Positions 18,804 through 28,287 of a DNA stretch of 30,711 nt are shown in pieces. A program made the position numbers and the translations under genes. This stretch comes from Gracilaria gracilis (taxonomy: Eukaryota; Rhodophyta; Florideophyceae; Gracilariales; Gracilariaceae), in the NCBI GenBank assembly GCA_030374805.1, contig JARGSG010000020.1:1-30711 (forward strand), written 5' to 3'. Within the stretch, counting starts at the first letter, position 1. Each line of letters begins with the position of its first letter. The notes under the pieces are model-generated. The model saw only the letters and a program-made list of their open reading frames with translations, did no database searches and had not been told where the DNA came from.

Positions 18804-20140
18804 CCAAGAGATTCCTATATTCCTAGACTGAAACGCGTGCCAGTAATATGCATAACGAGTTGTTGAAAACAGTCGTGTGTACGTTACTGTATGCGTAACG
18901 AGTTGTTGAGAAGTCTAAGATTCAGTACACGTGCTCTTCGTTTGAAGAGCCATGCGACAAGCGCGTTACTCTGTATCACCTGGGGACAACTGCGGTGGAG
19001 TCATTGCGTTGCCTTTTGCAGCTCTCAGGCTCGTACGGTGTCGTCGCGGGGCAAAAGCAAGGCAAAGGGAGCGAGAAGGGCTGGAGAAGAGCGGTTGCTC
19101 TCTGCCTCTCCCCAGGCCAAAAACCCGAGCGCGTAATCAGCCCAGATTATTGTAGTGCAAGCTGTTCGTAACGGCGAGCTGCGTTTCTACGTGCTGCGAC
19201 AGTCCGTGACAAACTGTTTGCACTTGTGTCCATCAAATCGTGCGTATCGTTTTGGTACGAAGGTAACCTTATATTGCCGAGGAAAATACAAACCCCAATC
19301 GATTTGCTCTATTTACAACAACATTTTGAAGTTATAAAGGGTTACGTGCAATGGAGAACGAATGAAAAGCGGGCACGTATAAGTTCTCGTTGCCGAAGAC
19401 TTGTCGTCTGGAAGGGGTCAGCTGAAACCCCTCCAGACTCCAAGTCTCCAGCAACCAGCAACTTTCGTGTAAGTCAAGAGCGCTTTTATTTGTTAAAGGC
19501 ATATCGATATTCTGAGCGCATGGCTAGGCTCGGATGTCCACTTAGGTGGTCCTCTCTACCATGAAACGCAAGAATAGAACGCCAGATATGCATCAGCAGA
19601 AAAGAGGTGAAGCAGTGACACTGACTTTCGTGTAACTGTGCTGGAAACTTCCCTACGAGGAAGTGGAGGTCTTTTCTTGGAAACGACTTCCGTCGTTTTC
19701 GGATTTATTGCAGCGAGCGAGTGCGAAGAACCATGCGTTAACTCACTGCGGTCCTAGGTTATTTTACTCCTTACAGTGTGATATCAACTGGGCCCTTTCA
19801 TGAGGACCTCCAGCAATGCAGATCACGCTGACGTCACCGCGCCTCTCGCTGTGCGTTCTCATTGGCCGCCGTCTTTTTCTTGCTTCTGATTACTAACGGG
19901 GCTCTTGATCCGCCGCCGTTGCCGTCGAGCGTCTCTCACGCTGCCGCGACTCGGCGCCCCGGTGTTCCGGCGCCATGCCGCCGCAGTGCACTGATGGCGC
20001 CTGCCAGGCGGCTCCGTCGCTTTCGTTTTGCCAAGTCGCTCGAAGCGCAAGTTGCGTTTCGAATTGACCAATCAGAGCTGCAATAAGGAAGATATGGACA
20101 CGAACGAGTGCAATGTGACTCTCGACAGGACTTGTCAGGT
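18804..20140. other. Non-coding region with several hairpins and CCAAT-type boxes
   Basis: No convincing gene is seen. A 17-base motif (gcgtaacgagttgttga and a near copy) occurs twice at about 18850 and 18893. A perfect 7-bp hairpin GCTCTTC-GTTT-GAAGAGC lies at 18931-18948. CCAAT-type motifs occur at 19858-19863 (ATTGG) and about 20068-20075 (CCAATCAG), flanking a GC-rich stretch, so a promoter could lie here. The membrane protein gene at 17244-18803 reads away from this region. Confidence 0.45.
19398..19448 (+). other. Long imperfect hairpin, possible structured RNA
   Basis: The arms start AGACTTG and end CAAGTCT and pair over about 21 positions: AGACTTG, a 2-base mismatch, GTCTGGA, one bulged A, GGGGT. 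The loop is short (cagctgaa). Two smaller hairpins follow: acttcc/ggaagt near 19645-19665 and AAACGAC-TTCC-GTCGTTT near 19681-19700. Confidence 0.4.
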
Positions 20141-20578
20141 GTAACGTAGGGTGCCGTAACTTGGGAAATAGGCAAATTTCTACTGTTTTGAGGGGTAAAA
20201 AGAAGGGCAGGTGCCCTAATGCGGAATGCTCATAGTTGGCCATGTGTGCCTCGCTTTCACATTGAAACATTGAACAGATTGCTTCTTCAAAACTGCAGAA
20301 CGGCCCGATTATGTCCTCTTCTTTGTAGTTAGACAGAAATGGTATAATAAGTGTCCAGTTGTTTGTGCTGGGAAGCTAGTCGATAGAAAGCTCTTCTTTC
20401 TGTGCGTTCAACAAGACAAAAACCAAGGGTACTGGTTCTCTACAAGCTTCGTAGTAAGAAGGCAAGCAACATACTTTCGGTCGAAAGCGAAGTCTGGTAC
20501 TGCAAAACTGCGAAAAAACATCAGATATTGTATCCCACATTGCAGCACATTTCCCACATTTAGGGCACCCTACGTTAC
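20141..20578. mobile_element. Candidate MITE with inverted terminal repeats
   Basis: The ends are GTAACGTAGGGTGCC (20141-20155) and its perfect reverse complement (20564-20578). Similarity continues inward with gaps to about 33 bases (both arms reach TGGGAAAT). The 438-bp interior has no coding potential. No target-site duplication could be identified, so the superfamily is unknown. Confidence 0.55.
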
Positions 20579-21127
20579 GTCATCAACGCAATTTCGTGTA
20601 CCGTCGGTACCAAAGGTACATCTTGGGTAACGACCAACTCGCAAGGGAGAGGGAGATGTCTTTTTCATACAACGTTTAACAGCTGTAATGCAATCGTTAG
20701 ACAAAGCGGGGAAACTTGTATGTTGTGACGCCATACGCAAACTTGAGACATGAACACATTCATGTGTGTGCGCAAGAACCACTGTCAGCCAAGAAATGGT
20801 CGTTAGAGAAGTTTGGGAGGCAAACACGGCCGTGGTATCTGGTGGAGGAGAACACGACGCTTTGCCCAAAATGGCTGTGAGAGATACAGTCAGCGAAAAT
20901 AGAAATGCACCCACACGAAAGCAGAGCGTAACTCCTGTTTGCGCCCGCCAACCTGACTATACGGGACTGAACGCAAACCTCTTTATAATAGAACTATAGT
21001 AAACGCACGCCTAGTTTGCCGTCAGGTGTCAGTGGCTCACAATTAACCAAATACAATTGATCCCCCGCTCGCAGGGGGCGAAATATAAACGCTCACAAGA
21101 ACTTCTTTAACAAATTGCCGTGCAATG
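20579..21127. other. Non-coding spacer left of the Tc1 transposase
   Basis: I see no gene here. A small C5/G5 hairpin (cccccgctcgcaggggg) lies near 21062-21078. The motif taaacgcac near 21000 has a 9-base inverted counterpart near 22208-22216, right of the transposase. It could be a remnant of the transposon ends, but the match is short. Confidence 0.4.
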
Positions 21128-22135
21128 CTAGTACTTTGCAGAGTCTCCCTTGCTGTCCATCACAGCTAAACAACGTCTCTTAATACTATTGTAGAGTTTC
21201 AGCAAGTATTCCTCCGAGATAGACTTCCATGTGTCAATTATACCGTCTTTTAAACCCTCCACGTTTTCATAGGTCTTATGACCAATATAAACCTTCCTAA
21301 CCAGGTAACCCCACACGTTTTCAATAATATTCAGATCCGGAGACCTTGCGCGCCACGGTAACGTAGGTACCTGATGCGAAGAAAGCCAATTACGCATCAT
21401 ATGTGACGTGTGGATAGGTGCGTTGTCCTGCTGGAAAACAAAAGGATGGCTCTCTCCAAAACTATCGGCGACAAGAGGAACCAAACCATCCTGCAATGTC
21501 TTGCAGTACTTCTCCGAATTCTGCTTGCCATCCAAAAACATAATGTTAAACCCTCCATAAAAAGATATAGCACCCTATACCATCATCGAGCCACCACCAT
21601 GTTGACGAGTTGAAAAGCGTCGGGGCTCTCGACGCAAATCATGCCAATACTTAGCAAACCCATCCGGGCCATCTAAATTAAACTTCTTTTCATCAGAAAA
21701 AATCACTCGAATCCAGAAGGGGTCCTCTTTGGTGAGATGACGGCGTGCCCAAGCGAGGCGTTTAGTTTTATGTTTTGCACTCAACCTTGGACTTTTTGTG
21801 TAGCGACGATACTTTAAATTGGGTGCTTGGCTGAGGTTTCGTTGAACGCGGCGAACGGAAATGACAAGTTGAAGACGGTTTCGGAGTTCTGATGCACTAT
21901 AGTTTCCCGTGGAAGCCAGTCTAAGTAGCAGCGTTTTGCTACGGGCTCCAATCTTTTGGGCATTGGTGGATGGTTTTGCAATCTTGTTGGACTTTTGGCG
22001 CTTCAGAAATCGTTATACAGTAGATGAGGCACGATCCAACTGCTCGGCAATGTCACGGATAGGAATAAGTGAATGATTGAGTGCTAATATCTGACCTTTC
22101 TCAACATCGGTCAAGTGTCCTTTTTTGGGCATCAT
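21128..22135 (-). pseudogene. Tc1/mariner transposase (DD34E), two nonsense codons
   Basis: A 335-codon reading frame of the usual Tc1 length starts at the ATG at 22135 (MMPKKGHLTDVEKGQI). The N-terminal helix-turn-helix (about 10-45) binds the transposon ends, and a second DNA-binding region reaches about residue 110. The DDE catalytic domain has D148 (VIFSDEKKF), D237 (FQQDNAPIHTS) and E272 (SPDLNIIENVWG). The last two are separated by 34 residues, the Tc1 signature. The frame carries TAA at codon 41 (22013-22015) and TAG at codon 187 (21575-21577), the latter in MMV-stop-GAI where Tc1 proteins have Trp, so G-to-A is likely. No frameshift is present, so decay is young. Terminal inverted repeats could not be defined with confidence. 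Confidence 0.9.
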
Positions 22136-23964
22136 GTTGGCAAGAGTGCAGATGAGTGCACGCAGCACGTGATGGGCAGTACATTTGTGATCTACAGAGT
22201 GGTTTGGGTGCGTTTAAGTACAAATAGTTTTGGCGCCAATGGTATATTGGGTCTGCCTTCTGTACCCACAAGACAAACAGTAGGCGTGACATATTACAGT
22301 AAGGTACCGGTGCATACCATACGGCTCGTATGTGCTTTCAAAATGTCTGCAACTTACCGTAAACCCTGACAGCTTCAGTAGCCTAAGGAGATCAACAGCA
22401 GTACTTCAATACTAGTCTACTTTCCAATTTACATCTCAAGGTAGCACAAAACACTTCATTTGTGGATCTCAGTTACTTTCTTAAGCAGCCTGTACAAGGG
22501 ATCAAATGAGGGTACAGACACAGAAACCAATCATTGGTTTCTCGTCCATAAACCACACTGTACCCCCAAAAGAACCCCAGCTACCATTCCAACTGCTTTC
22601 TTACTCATCGTTCTTCAACTGCAAGCCATACATGCTCCTCCATGTTCATAAACTGCATGCCACACTTTTCCAGCTGCGGTTCTAACTACTCTGTAACTCT
22701 TATATATCCCAAACTGCAAGCCATGCTGTTCCATGTTCTTAAACTGCATGCAACACTATTTGTTTAGTGCAACTATTCTGTCTGTAACCTAGAACAAACC
22801 CTATTATATTTGTAAACAATTCTGTTTATTCAACGATGCTGCCCTTTGGCAAGTAGAAACTTTACTTTCTTATCAATATATCCCATAAACCTCTAAAGTT
22901 TAAGTTCTGACAATTAGGAACCAAATTTTGGTTCAGCTTCTCATATTGCCATCAACTTGTTGTCCCACTGTCATATTCTACAAAAACGTTTTATATTCAT
23001 TAAGACTAGTAGTATAGATATCTACGTTCATTCTTTTGACGTTCCGTAAACTCCAATCTCTGTTTCCATAAGATACTCAAATTCATGGTCATTGTTGATT
23101 TGCGACTTTCCCGAAAAACGCCAGAAGTGTTTCGAAAAAACAGTTGTTCTTTCAGTATCATGATCGTCTTTATTGGGTACACAAAACAGTTCTTAGGTGT
23201 TTCCTTTCTATTCTTTGTACATCTTTACTGGTACTTTTTTAATCTGCTACTTGGAAACATTTCCTGCGGACTATGTTGACGTCTTGCAAAACTTTGGAGT
23301 GCAGTCAGGAATTCTAACTCTGATGGCTTGCATCAATGTCTGCTACTCCAGGATAAACGGACATGTTAATTTTCTAGTGGTGGCAGTCCACCGTCGTCAG
23401 GTACCCGACATCACTGCGGAAAAGTCGTGCCGATCTCTCTCTGTGCCTCCAGTGCCGCCAAAATTGGGTTCCTAATTTTTGAGGTTGATCTCAAAATTTA
23501 TGAGAGTGGGCTCACAGTGGCGAGCCCCATATTGATCGAAGTATCTAACGACTTTGAGAGGCCTCGCTACCACTGGCATCCATGCTGCGTGTTCCTGCGT
23601 TCGTTTTTGGGCGTCTAAAAGCTCGCTACTGTCATCATCAGCAAGCTCTGTCGTCTCGCTCGGCTGATCTTCTTGTTGGCTTCTAAGTGCACTTGTTGTT
23701 CGTCCTCGCCATTTGGGATATTTTATACGCGCTGCTGAGTATCAACAACTAAGATTTTGACGCTTTCTTTTGTTTTGTAAGGCCATCTTGCAGATCTCTT
23801 CGTATAATCTCAGATCGTACCAGAGAGAGTGCTGCCTTACTTTCTCTGCTGTTTCCCGGCCTTTTAATCTACTATCGCTCTTGTTCTTATGCTGTGCTTG
23901 CTTGTTCTTATGCTCTGCTTGCTTTTGAACGCATTCTTGCTTCGCGTTGTGTTGTGTTCATCTC
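22136..23964. other. Long AT-rich region without a gene
   Basis: No protein-like frame of size is seen. It contains a nested hairpin (22510-22565), a diverged direct repeat of about 50 bases with period 95 (near 22617 and 22712, aactgcaagccat...aaactgcatgc), and a 21-bp tandem pair (cttgttcttatgct...) near 23880-23922. The right part should hold the promoter and leader of the gene starting at 23965. Confidence 0.45.
22510..22565. repeat. Nested inverted repeats
   Basis: An outer pair GGGTACAG (22510-22517) and CTGTACCC (22558-22565) encloses a perfect inner hairpin GAAACCAA-TCA-TTGGTTTC (22523-22541). Confidence 0.6.
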
Positions 23965-24852
23965 ATGGAAAGGAAAGGTCCTTCTAAACCAATTCAAGGG
24001 GGAGGGACGGGAGTGGGATTTCGTCTTCCCCCTCAAGTTCTGCACGAAGAAGGGGAAAAGGTGGAATTCATACTCCAAGACGTCTACAGCTCGGTGGAAC
24101 ATCGCAGAATGCAACTCAACAGGGAAGCAGTATACGCGTCCGTTTCGAACGTTCCTGGAGTTTGCGATTCAAGAAGAAATTTGCAAGTTATAAGCAAAGC
24201 TTTAACGTGGCGATTCTTTCTCCTTCGTCAGAGACGGGCGAAGTATCTAGAAAAGTGCGACAAGAGAAACACCGAGGGAATGGTTCCCGAAAGATCTAAT
24301 AACATTACCGGGAGAGATACAGAGGGAACCCAACCTCTCTCTGGGACACGCTCTCCGCGATCTGGATTAGGTTCTGCGCACATATGCAGCTGCTCGACGA
24401 AAGACCCATCTTGTTTTAAATGCTTTAGTCAACAGATTCGCAAGAACACTTCCAAAGTCAAGCTATCTTCGTCTAAGCCGCTTTTCAAGCAGGTTATACC
24501 TGGGTTGCCAAAAACTATCGAGAAGTGCGTTCAGCTTTGGCGATTTGGTGATGAGTCCAAAGTACTGCCTATACACTTGTTTGACAAAGCGAGTTCTAGA
24601 AAAAAAATTATTGAAGGCTACACAGACTCTTGGTGGAAGTTATCTGGGCAAAAGTCTGCCTTCTATAAGTTTAAAAAGCTGATACCTTTCGTGCTTCAAG
24701 AAGAAGAGTGTACTATTTCTGAAAATGAGGATGATTTTGACTGGGATTCTGCAATTCAAAAATTTCATGGGAGACACGAAGTCGGCGGGGCTCCAAGTCC
24801 ATTGAGTAGGGTTCTGTCATCCCGATCTTCTTCGTCGGAATCGTGTTGTTGA
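23965..24852 (+). CDS. Putative DNA-binding protein with GCR1_C-like pattern, partner of recombinase
   Basis: 295 residues from the ATG at 23965 (MERKGPSKPIQ); the frame is open 18 bases further upstream without another ATG. The N-terminal 60 residues are unremarkable. A Ser/Thr/Arg-rich linker follows, then a Cys cluster at about 141-153 (CSCSTKDPSCFKC) that could bind zinc. Residues about 183-245 show the spacing of the GCR1_C domain: TIEKCVQLWRFG, then LPIHLFDK, then YTDSWWKLSGQK, then YKFKKLIPFVL. That family, known in fungal Cryptons and the yeast Gcr1 factor, has a LW..G...P..LE....WR....R.KI layout. An acidic stretch (ENEDDFDWD) and a Ser-rich tail end the protein. Family assignment rests on this pattern only. 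It lies directly upstream of the recombinase gene and may share its transcript. Confidence 0.6.
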   Translation: MERKGPSKPIQGGGTGVGFRLPPQVLHEEGEKVEFILQDVYSSVEHRRMQLNREAVYASVSNVPGVCDSRRNLQVISKALTWRFFLLRQRRAKYLEKCDKRNTEGMVPERSNNITGRDTEGTQPLSGTRSPRSGLGSAHICSCSTKDPSCFKCFSQQIRKNTSKVKLSSSKPLFKQVIPGLPKTIEKCVQLWRFGDESKVLPIHLFDKASSRKKIIEGYTDSWWKLSGQKSAFYKFKKLIPFVLQEEECTISENEDDFDWDSAIQKFHGRHEVGGAPSPLSRVLSSRSSSSESCC

Positions 24853-25068
24853 CTGACGCCATTTGCTTTTGTTTCTTTATCGGTAGGGATAAGAACAGCG
24901 GTAAATTGAGCGATGGAAGATGGAGTTCATTCTTCTTCGACGCGAAGCAGGCTCGCGAGCTGTCGAGACGGATTTGAAGTTAACGACCGGCAAGCGGGCC
25001 CTTATCAGGGATTGAGATCAGTGAATGATATCGTCTAACCGTCGTATAGCAGGTCATCGCGTGACAAC

Positions 25069-26193
25069 ATGGAACGATCTGAGCGCTTGCTGCTGGAATA
25101 TGCTAAAAAACACGGTACCCAAGATCCTTTTTCTGTAACACCTCATTCAAGCAGACTGGTATTAAATCTACTTGTTGAAAAATGCAGATATGACACAAAG
25201 AATGCTATGAAACTTGACACTATGGGAGGCTACGCGCAAGGACTACGTTTAGTATACTCTGAACACGGTCATACGGAAGCGTGGTACTGCGACAAAGAGA
25301 GTGGAAAGGCATTTGGTAATCCTCTTATAAACAACCCAGATTATGAGAAGTTTCGAAAGGCTTACCGAGTGAACCTGGCACGATATGGCGACGTTAAAAC
25401 TCGATCGAGACCACTTACGGCTGAAATAGTTTGTGACCATGCGGAGCAGTTTTGGTTTGGTACGAAGGAGTGGAAACTTCTCGACGTAATTTTTCATTCC
25501 GTTTCTGTTTTAGGACTTTTTCTCGGACTTCGTTTCGACGAAATTTCGAAGCTAAGGATGGAAAATGTATCGGTTGGAAGACTATCAGCTTCGTTGACGC
25601 TGAAAACGGCTATTAAGAACTCGACTGTAGAGCGAGTATATGAAGTTGGAGACTGGCATGGAAACAGCGCCTTAATGTTTTCTGTCTACATGGACCCTTT
25701 TGTGGCTTTGCATTCCTGGCTTATTGTAAGGGGAAATGATGCCGGTTTTCTGTTTCCCAGCGTATTAGACACCATGGGTGGATGTCGACTAGAATTCATG
25801 AAACCGTTGAGCTGCAATAAGTTTGTAGCGTTTATGAGAAAACGATTGATGGACTTGGGAATTGGCTCAGATGATGTGAACACATTTACTGGTCACTCAA
25901 TAAAACGAGGATGTGTTCAGCTGCATCGGAGCCTTGGATATGTAGATGAGTTTATAATGAGAAAGCTCGGTATGGTGGGTTCTAATGCGTACGCAAACTA
26001 CTGTGCGGCATACAATAACGATGCCCCACAGGAATTACCTCGATTTAACAGCTGGCAGATGATGGTGCGCCATGCTGAAGCAATAGCCGGTGAAGCTTCC
26101 TGGATCAATGATTCTGAAGCGTTTGAAGAGTTCGAAAAAGAGGTGTTTGGAGATGTGGACACGCAATATGAAGAGCAAGGTTTGAAACATTGA
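25069..26193 (+). CDS. Crypton-like tyrosine recombinase
   Basis: This 374-residue protein is predicted to cut and rejoin DNA through a covalent tyrosine link. The ATG at 25069 follows an in-frame TAA at 25036. The N-terminal half (to about 120) is the core-binding part. The catalytic domain has R155 in LFLGLRFDEISKL, the second box at H276 in FTGHSIKRGCVQ, and Y311 in YANYCAAY, exactly 35 residues after the His as in Cre and XerD. The second-arginine position (HxxR) is Lys279, followed by Arg280, so either Lys substitutes or the register differs. The box around SCNKFVAFMRKRL resembles the region before the His in eukaryotic recombinases. Length fits a Crypton recombinase without its usual C-terminal DNA-binding domain, which seems to be supplied by the gene upstream. 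The acidic tail (EAFEEFEKEVFGDVD) is unexplained. The frame is intact. Confidence 0.85.
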   Translation: MERSERLLLEYAKKHGTQDPFSVTPHSSRLVLNLLVEKCRYDTKNAMKLDTMGGYAQGLRLVYSEHGHTEAWYCDKESGKAFGNPLINNPDYEKFRKAYRVNLARYGDVKTRSRPLTAEIVCDHAEQFWFGTKEWKLLDVIFHSVSVLGLFLGLRFDEISKLRMENVSVGRLSASLTLKTAIKNSTVERVYEVGDWHGNSALMFSVYMDPFVALHSWLIVRGNDAGFLFPSVLDTMGGCRLEFMKPLSCNKFVAFMRKRLMDLGIGSDDVNTFTGHSIKRGCVQLHRSLGYVDEFIMRKLGMVGSNAYANYCAAYNNDAPQELPRFNSWQMMVRHAEAIAGEASWINDSEAFEEFEKEVFGDVDTQYEEQGLKH

Positions 26194-26328
26194 CTAGTGA
26201 GATCAAAAAAAAACTTTTGAAGTAAAGCATTGACCAGCAACTCTTATGCTTTCTTGAAAAAAGTTTCTGTCTTTGACTGATAAAATCCAACAATGATTTC
26301 GGTGGGTAAGACCTAAGGAAAAATTTTT

Positions 26329-26425
26329 AAGTATCTCTGCTTTGTATAGTTGATTCGATTCTCTACACTTTGTGTAGTTGATTCATAAGTATCCTTGCTT
26401 TATATAGTTGATTCGATTCTCTACA
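26329..26425 (+). repeat. 58-bp period direct repeat
   Basis: Two copies of aagtatctctgctttgtata followed by gttgattcgattctctaca, starting at 26329 and 26387, differ by a few bases. A partial third copy (ctttgtgtagttgattc) lies between them. The rest of 26194-26620 is AT-rich and shows no gene. Confidence 0.85.
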
Positions 26426-26620
26426 ATTATTACAAAACCCTTGTCAACTTCTTTCACATTCTTCTCCTTCAAAGTACTGACATGTTTCTCTAACTACAAG
26501 GAAGCACTTACGAAATATTTGTGCTGAAGTTTACCAACCAGGACATAAAAACAACACTAGTAATAACACCATAGTAGTCGCAGAGCTCTAAAGAGTGTTC
26601 AATATTGTAAATAGGTTCCT

Positions 26621-27430
26621 CAGTAAATCTTCATCAATGAAAGTTTATCAATGAAGGTGCATCAATGAAAGTTCATTGATGAAGGTTCATCAAAGCATGT
26701 TTAGCAGTGTGTGTGTTCACCTCGGAATGTTCATGAGTGAAGGTCTATCAGTGAATTTTCAACCCTCAATTTTTATTAGTGAACCTTGATCAGTGAATGT
26801 TCAAGAGGGAATGTTCATCAGTGAATGTTCATTAGTGAATGTTCACCAGTGAATATTCATCAGTGAATTTTATAAGTGAATGTTCATTAGTGAACAGCTA
26901 TCAGTGAATGTTCATTGATGTCAATAAATATATATAACTGAACCTTCATCAGTGAATGTTCATTAGTGAAGGTTCATCAGTGAATGTTTATTAGTGAACA
27001 TTTATCAGTGCATGTTCATTGATTTCAATAAATATATATGACTGGACCTTCATCAGTGAATGTTTATTAGTTAATGTTCACCAGTTTATGATCATTAGTA
27101 AATGTACATCAGTAAATGTTCTTCAGCGAACAAACATCAGTGAAATGTTTAATACTGTTTTACATGAGAGAATTTTCATCACTGAAGGTTTACGAGTAAA
27201 TGTGCACCAGTAAATGTTTATTAGTGAATATTCATCAGTTAATGTTCACCAGTGAATGTTCATTGGTGAATGTTCATCAGTGAATGTTCACCAGTGAATT
27301 TGTATTACTGAAGGTTCATCAGTGAATGTTCATTAGTGAAGGTTCATCACTGAATGGCCTTCAGTGAATGTTCATCAGGGAATGTTCATCAGTGAATATT
27401 TATTTGGGAATATTCATTACTAAATGTTCT
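26621..27430 (+). repeat. 14-bp satellite array, about 58 units
   Basis: The unit is GTGAATGTTCATCA, with variants ttagtgaa and accagtgaa and slightly ragged spacing at the left. A higher-order duplication of about 104 bp is marked by a spacer with caataaatatatat (units at 26911 and 27015). Each unit contains the near-palindrome TGAANNTTCA. The array ends where GC-rich sequence begins. Confidence 0.92.
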
Positions 27431-27458
27431 CAAAATATGTACACTCCATTTCTTTCGG

Positions 27459-28287
27459 CGCCGCGGTGGTATACGTGTGGCGCAACACGCCTCCCTGTTG
27501 TGTGCGCGTGCTTCCCAGCGCGGACGAGCAAGGCGCCGCGCAGTTTCGCAAGGATAGCGTCACCATCTCGCTCAACCTCACGCCGTCGGATGAGCGGCTT
27601 TCGGCGCTGCGTGCCGACGCGCACTACTTTCAGATTGGGGGGGACGCGTTTGTGACAGGGTGGTTTGTGGGAAAGGCTGACCTCATCATGCGCGCGCGCG
27701 TGTCGCCGCGCCGGTTTGCATCGCTCACGGCGCCGTTTCTGGATACGGGGGCCTTCGTATCTGTAGTTGCAAAAGCTCTTCCAAACCGCAGATATCTTTA
27801 TTATCTTGAAGATGATGATGAGCACGGCGCACGTGCACGGCGCATGCCAAGCACCCTCGACGTGAGACGTGGCCAGGTGTTACACGTATGCACACCCACT
27901 GCGAAATGTTTGTGGTTTGGGCGAGATTTTGTTGGCCGTTTGTGGTGCGCGTCGCGAGCTGCACAATCGCGATTTGGCGCCGCAGGTGGAGCGCGCGCGG
28001 CGCGATGGTCCTTTCATTGCACGCCCTCGCGGCTGCAAGTCCGTGCGCGTTCCACTGTTTCACCGCGCCGTCCTCCCCGTAGCCGCCGCGCCCGTCGAAG
28101 CCACCGCTCTGCCAACCGCGTCTCCACGGCGCTTGCGTTCGTCGTCGCGCCGCCGCGCGTCGCCACCGCCGCCGCCGCCGCCGCGCCGAGCCGCGTCGTA
28201 TGCACGGCCACGTCGTCCTCGCCGCCGTCCGACGGCGCCTCGCCCGACGCGCCACCAGTCAAGCGCGCGCGGCCGCGCGCCAGCTAG
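27459..28287 (+). pseudogene. GC-rich coding-like fragment, unknown protein
   Basis: An open + frame (nominally from ATG 27424) jumps from satellite to GC-rich sequence at 27459 and ends at TAG 28285-28287. The first roughly 95 codons (GAAVVYVWRNTPPCC, SVTISLNLTPSDERL, YFQIGGDAFVTGWFVGK) look like real protein, starting in mid-domain. An AT-rich patch follows at 27757-27822 (gtatctg...gatgag), which may be an intron or a junction. After it the frame is low-complexity Arg/Ser/Ala/Pro, includes a GCC triplet run at about 28157-28187, and ends in a basic KRARPRAS stretch. The same frame continues after the TAG into the PPR region, so this could be the damaged N-terminus of that gene. No family is recognised. 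Confidence 0.45.

Larger units (their letters stand above)
23965..26193 (+). mobile_element. Crypton-like tyrosine-recombinase element, two-gene
   Basis: Two intact, same-strand genes 216 bases apart encode a putative DNA-binding protein and a tyrosine recombinase, with no reverse transcriptase or transposase beside them. That gene content fits a Crypton-type element, which moves by a recombined circular DNA. A DIRS element would need an RT, which is absent. Cryptons have no terminal inverted repeats, so the edges cannot be set; the coordinates cover only the genes. Domestication by the host is an alternative. Confidence 0.5.

Noticed and set aside
20990..22220. Defined Tc1 terminal inverted repeats
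   Set aside because: Only a 9-base inverted match (taaacgcac) was found; too short to set the ends, and no TA duplication could be fixed.
26621..27430. CRISPR-like array
   Set aside because: Units are directly tandem 14-mers without unique spacers, in a eukaryotic context.
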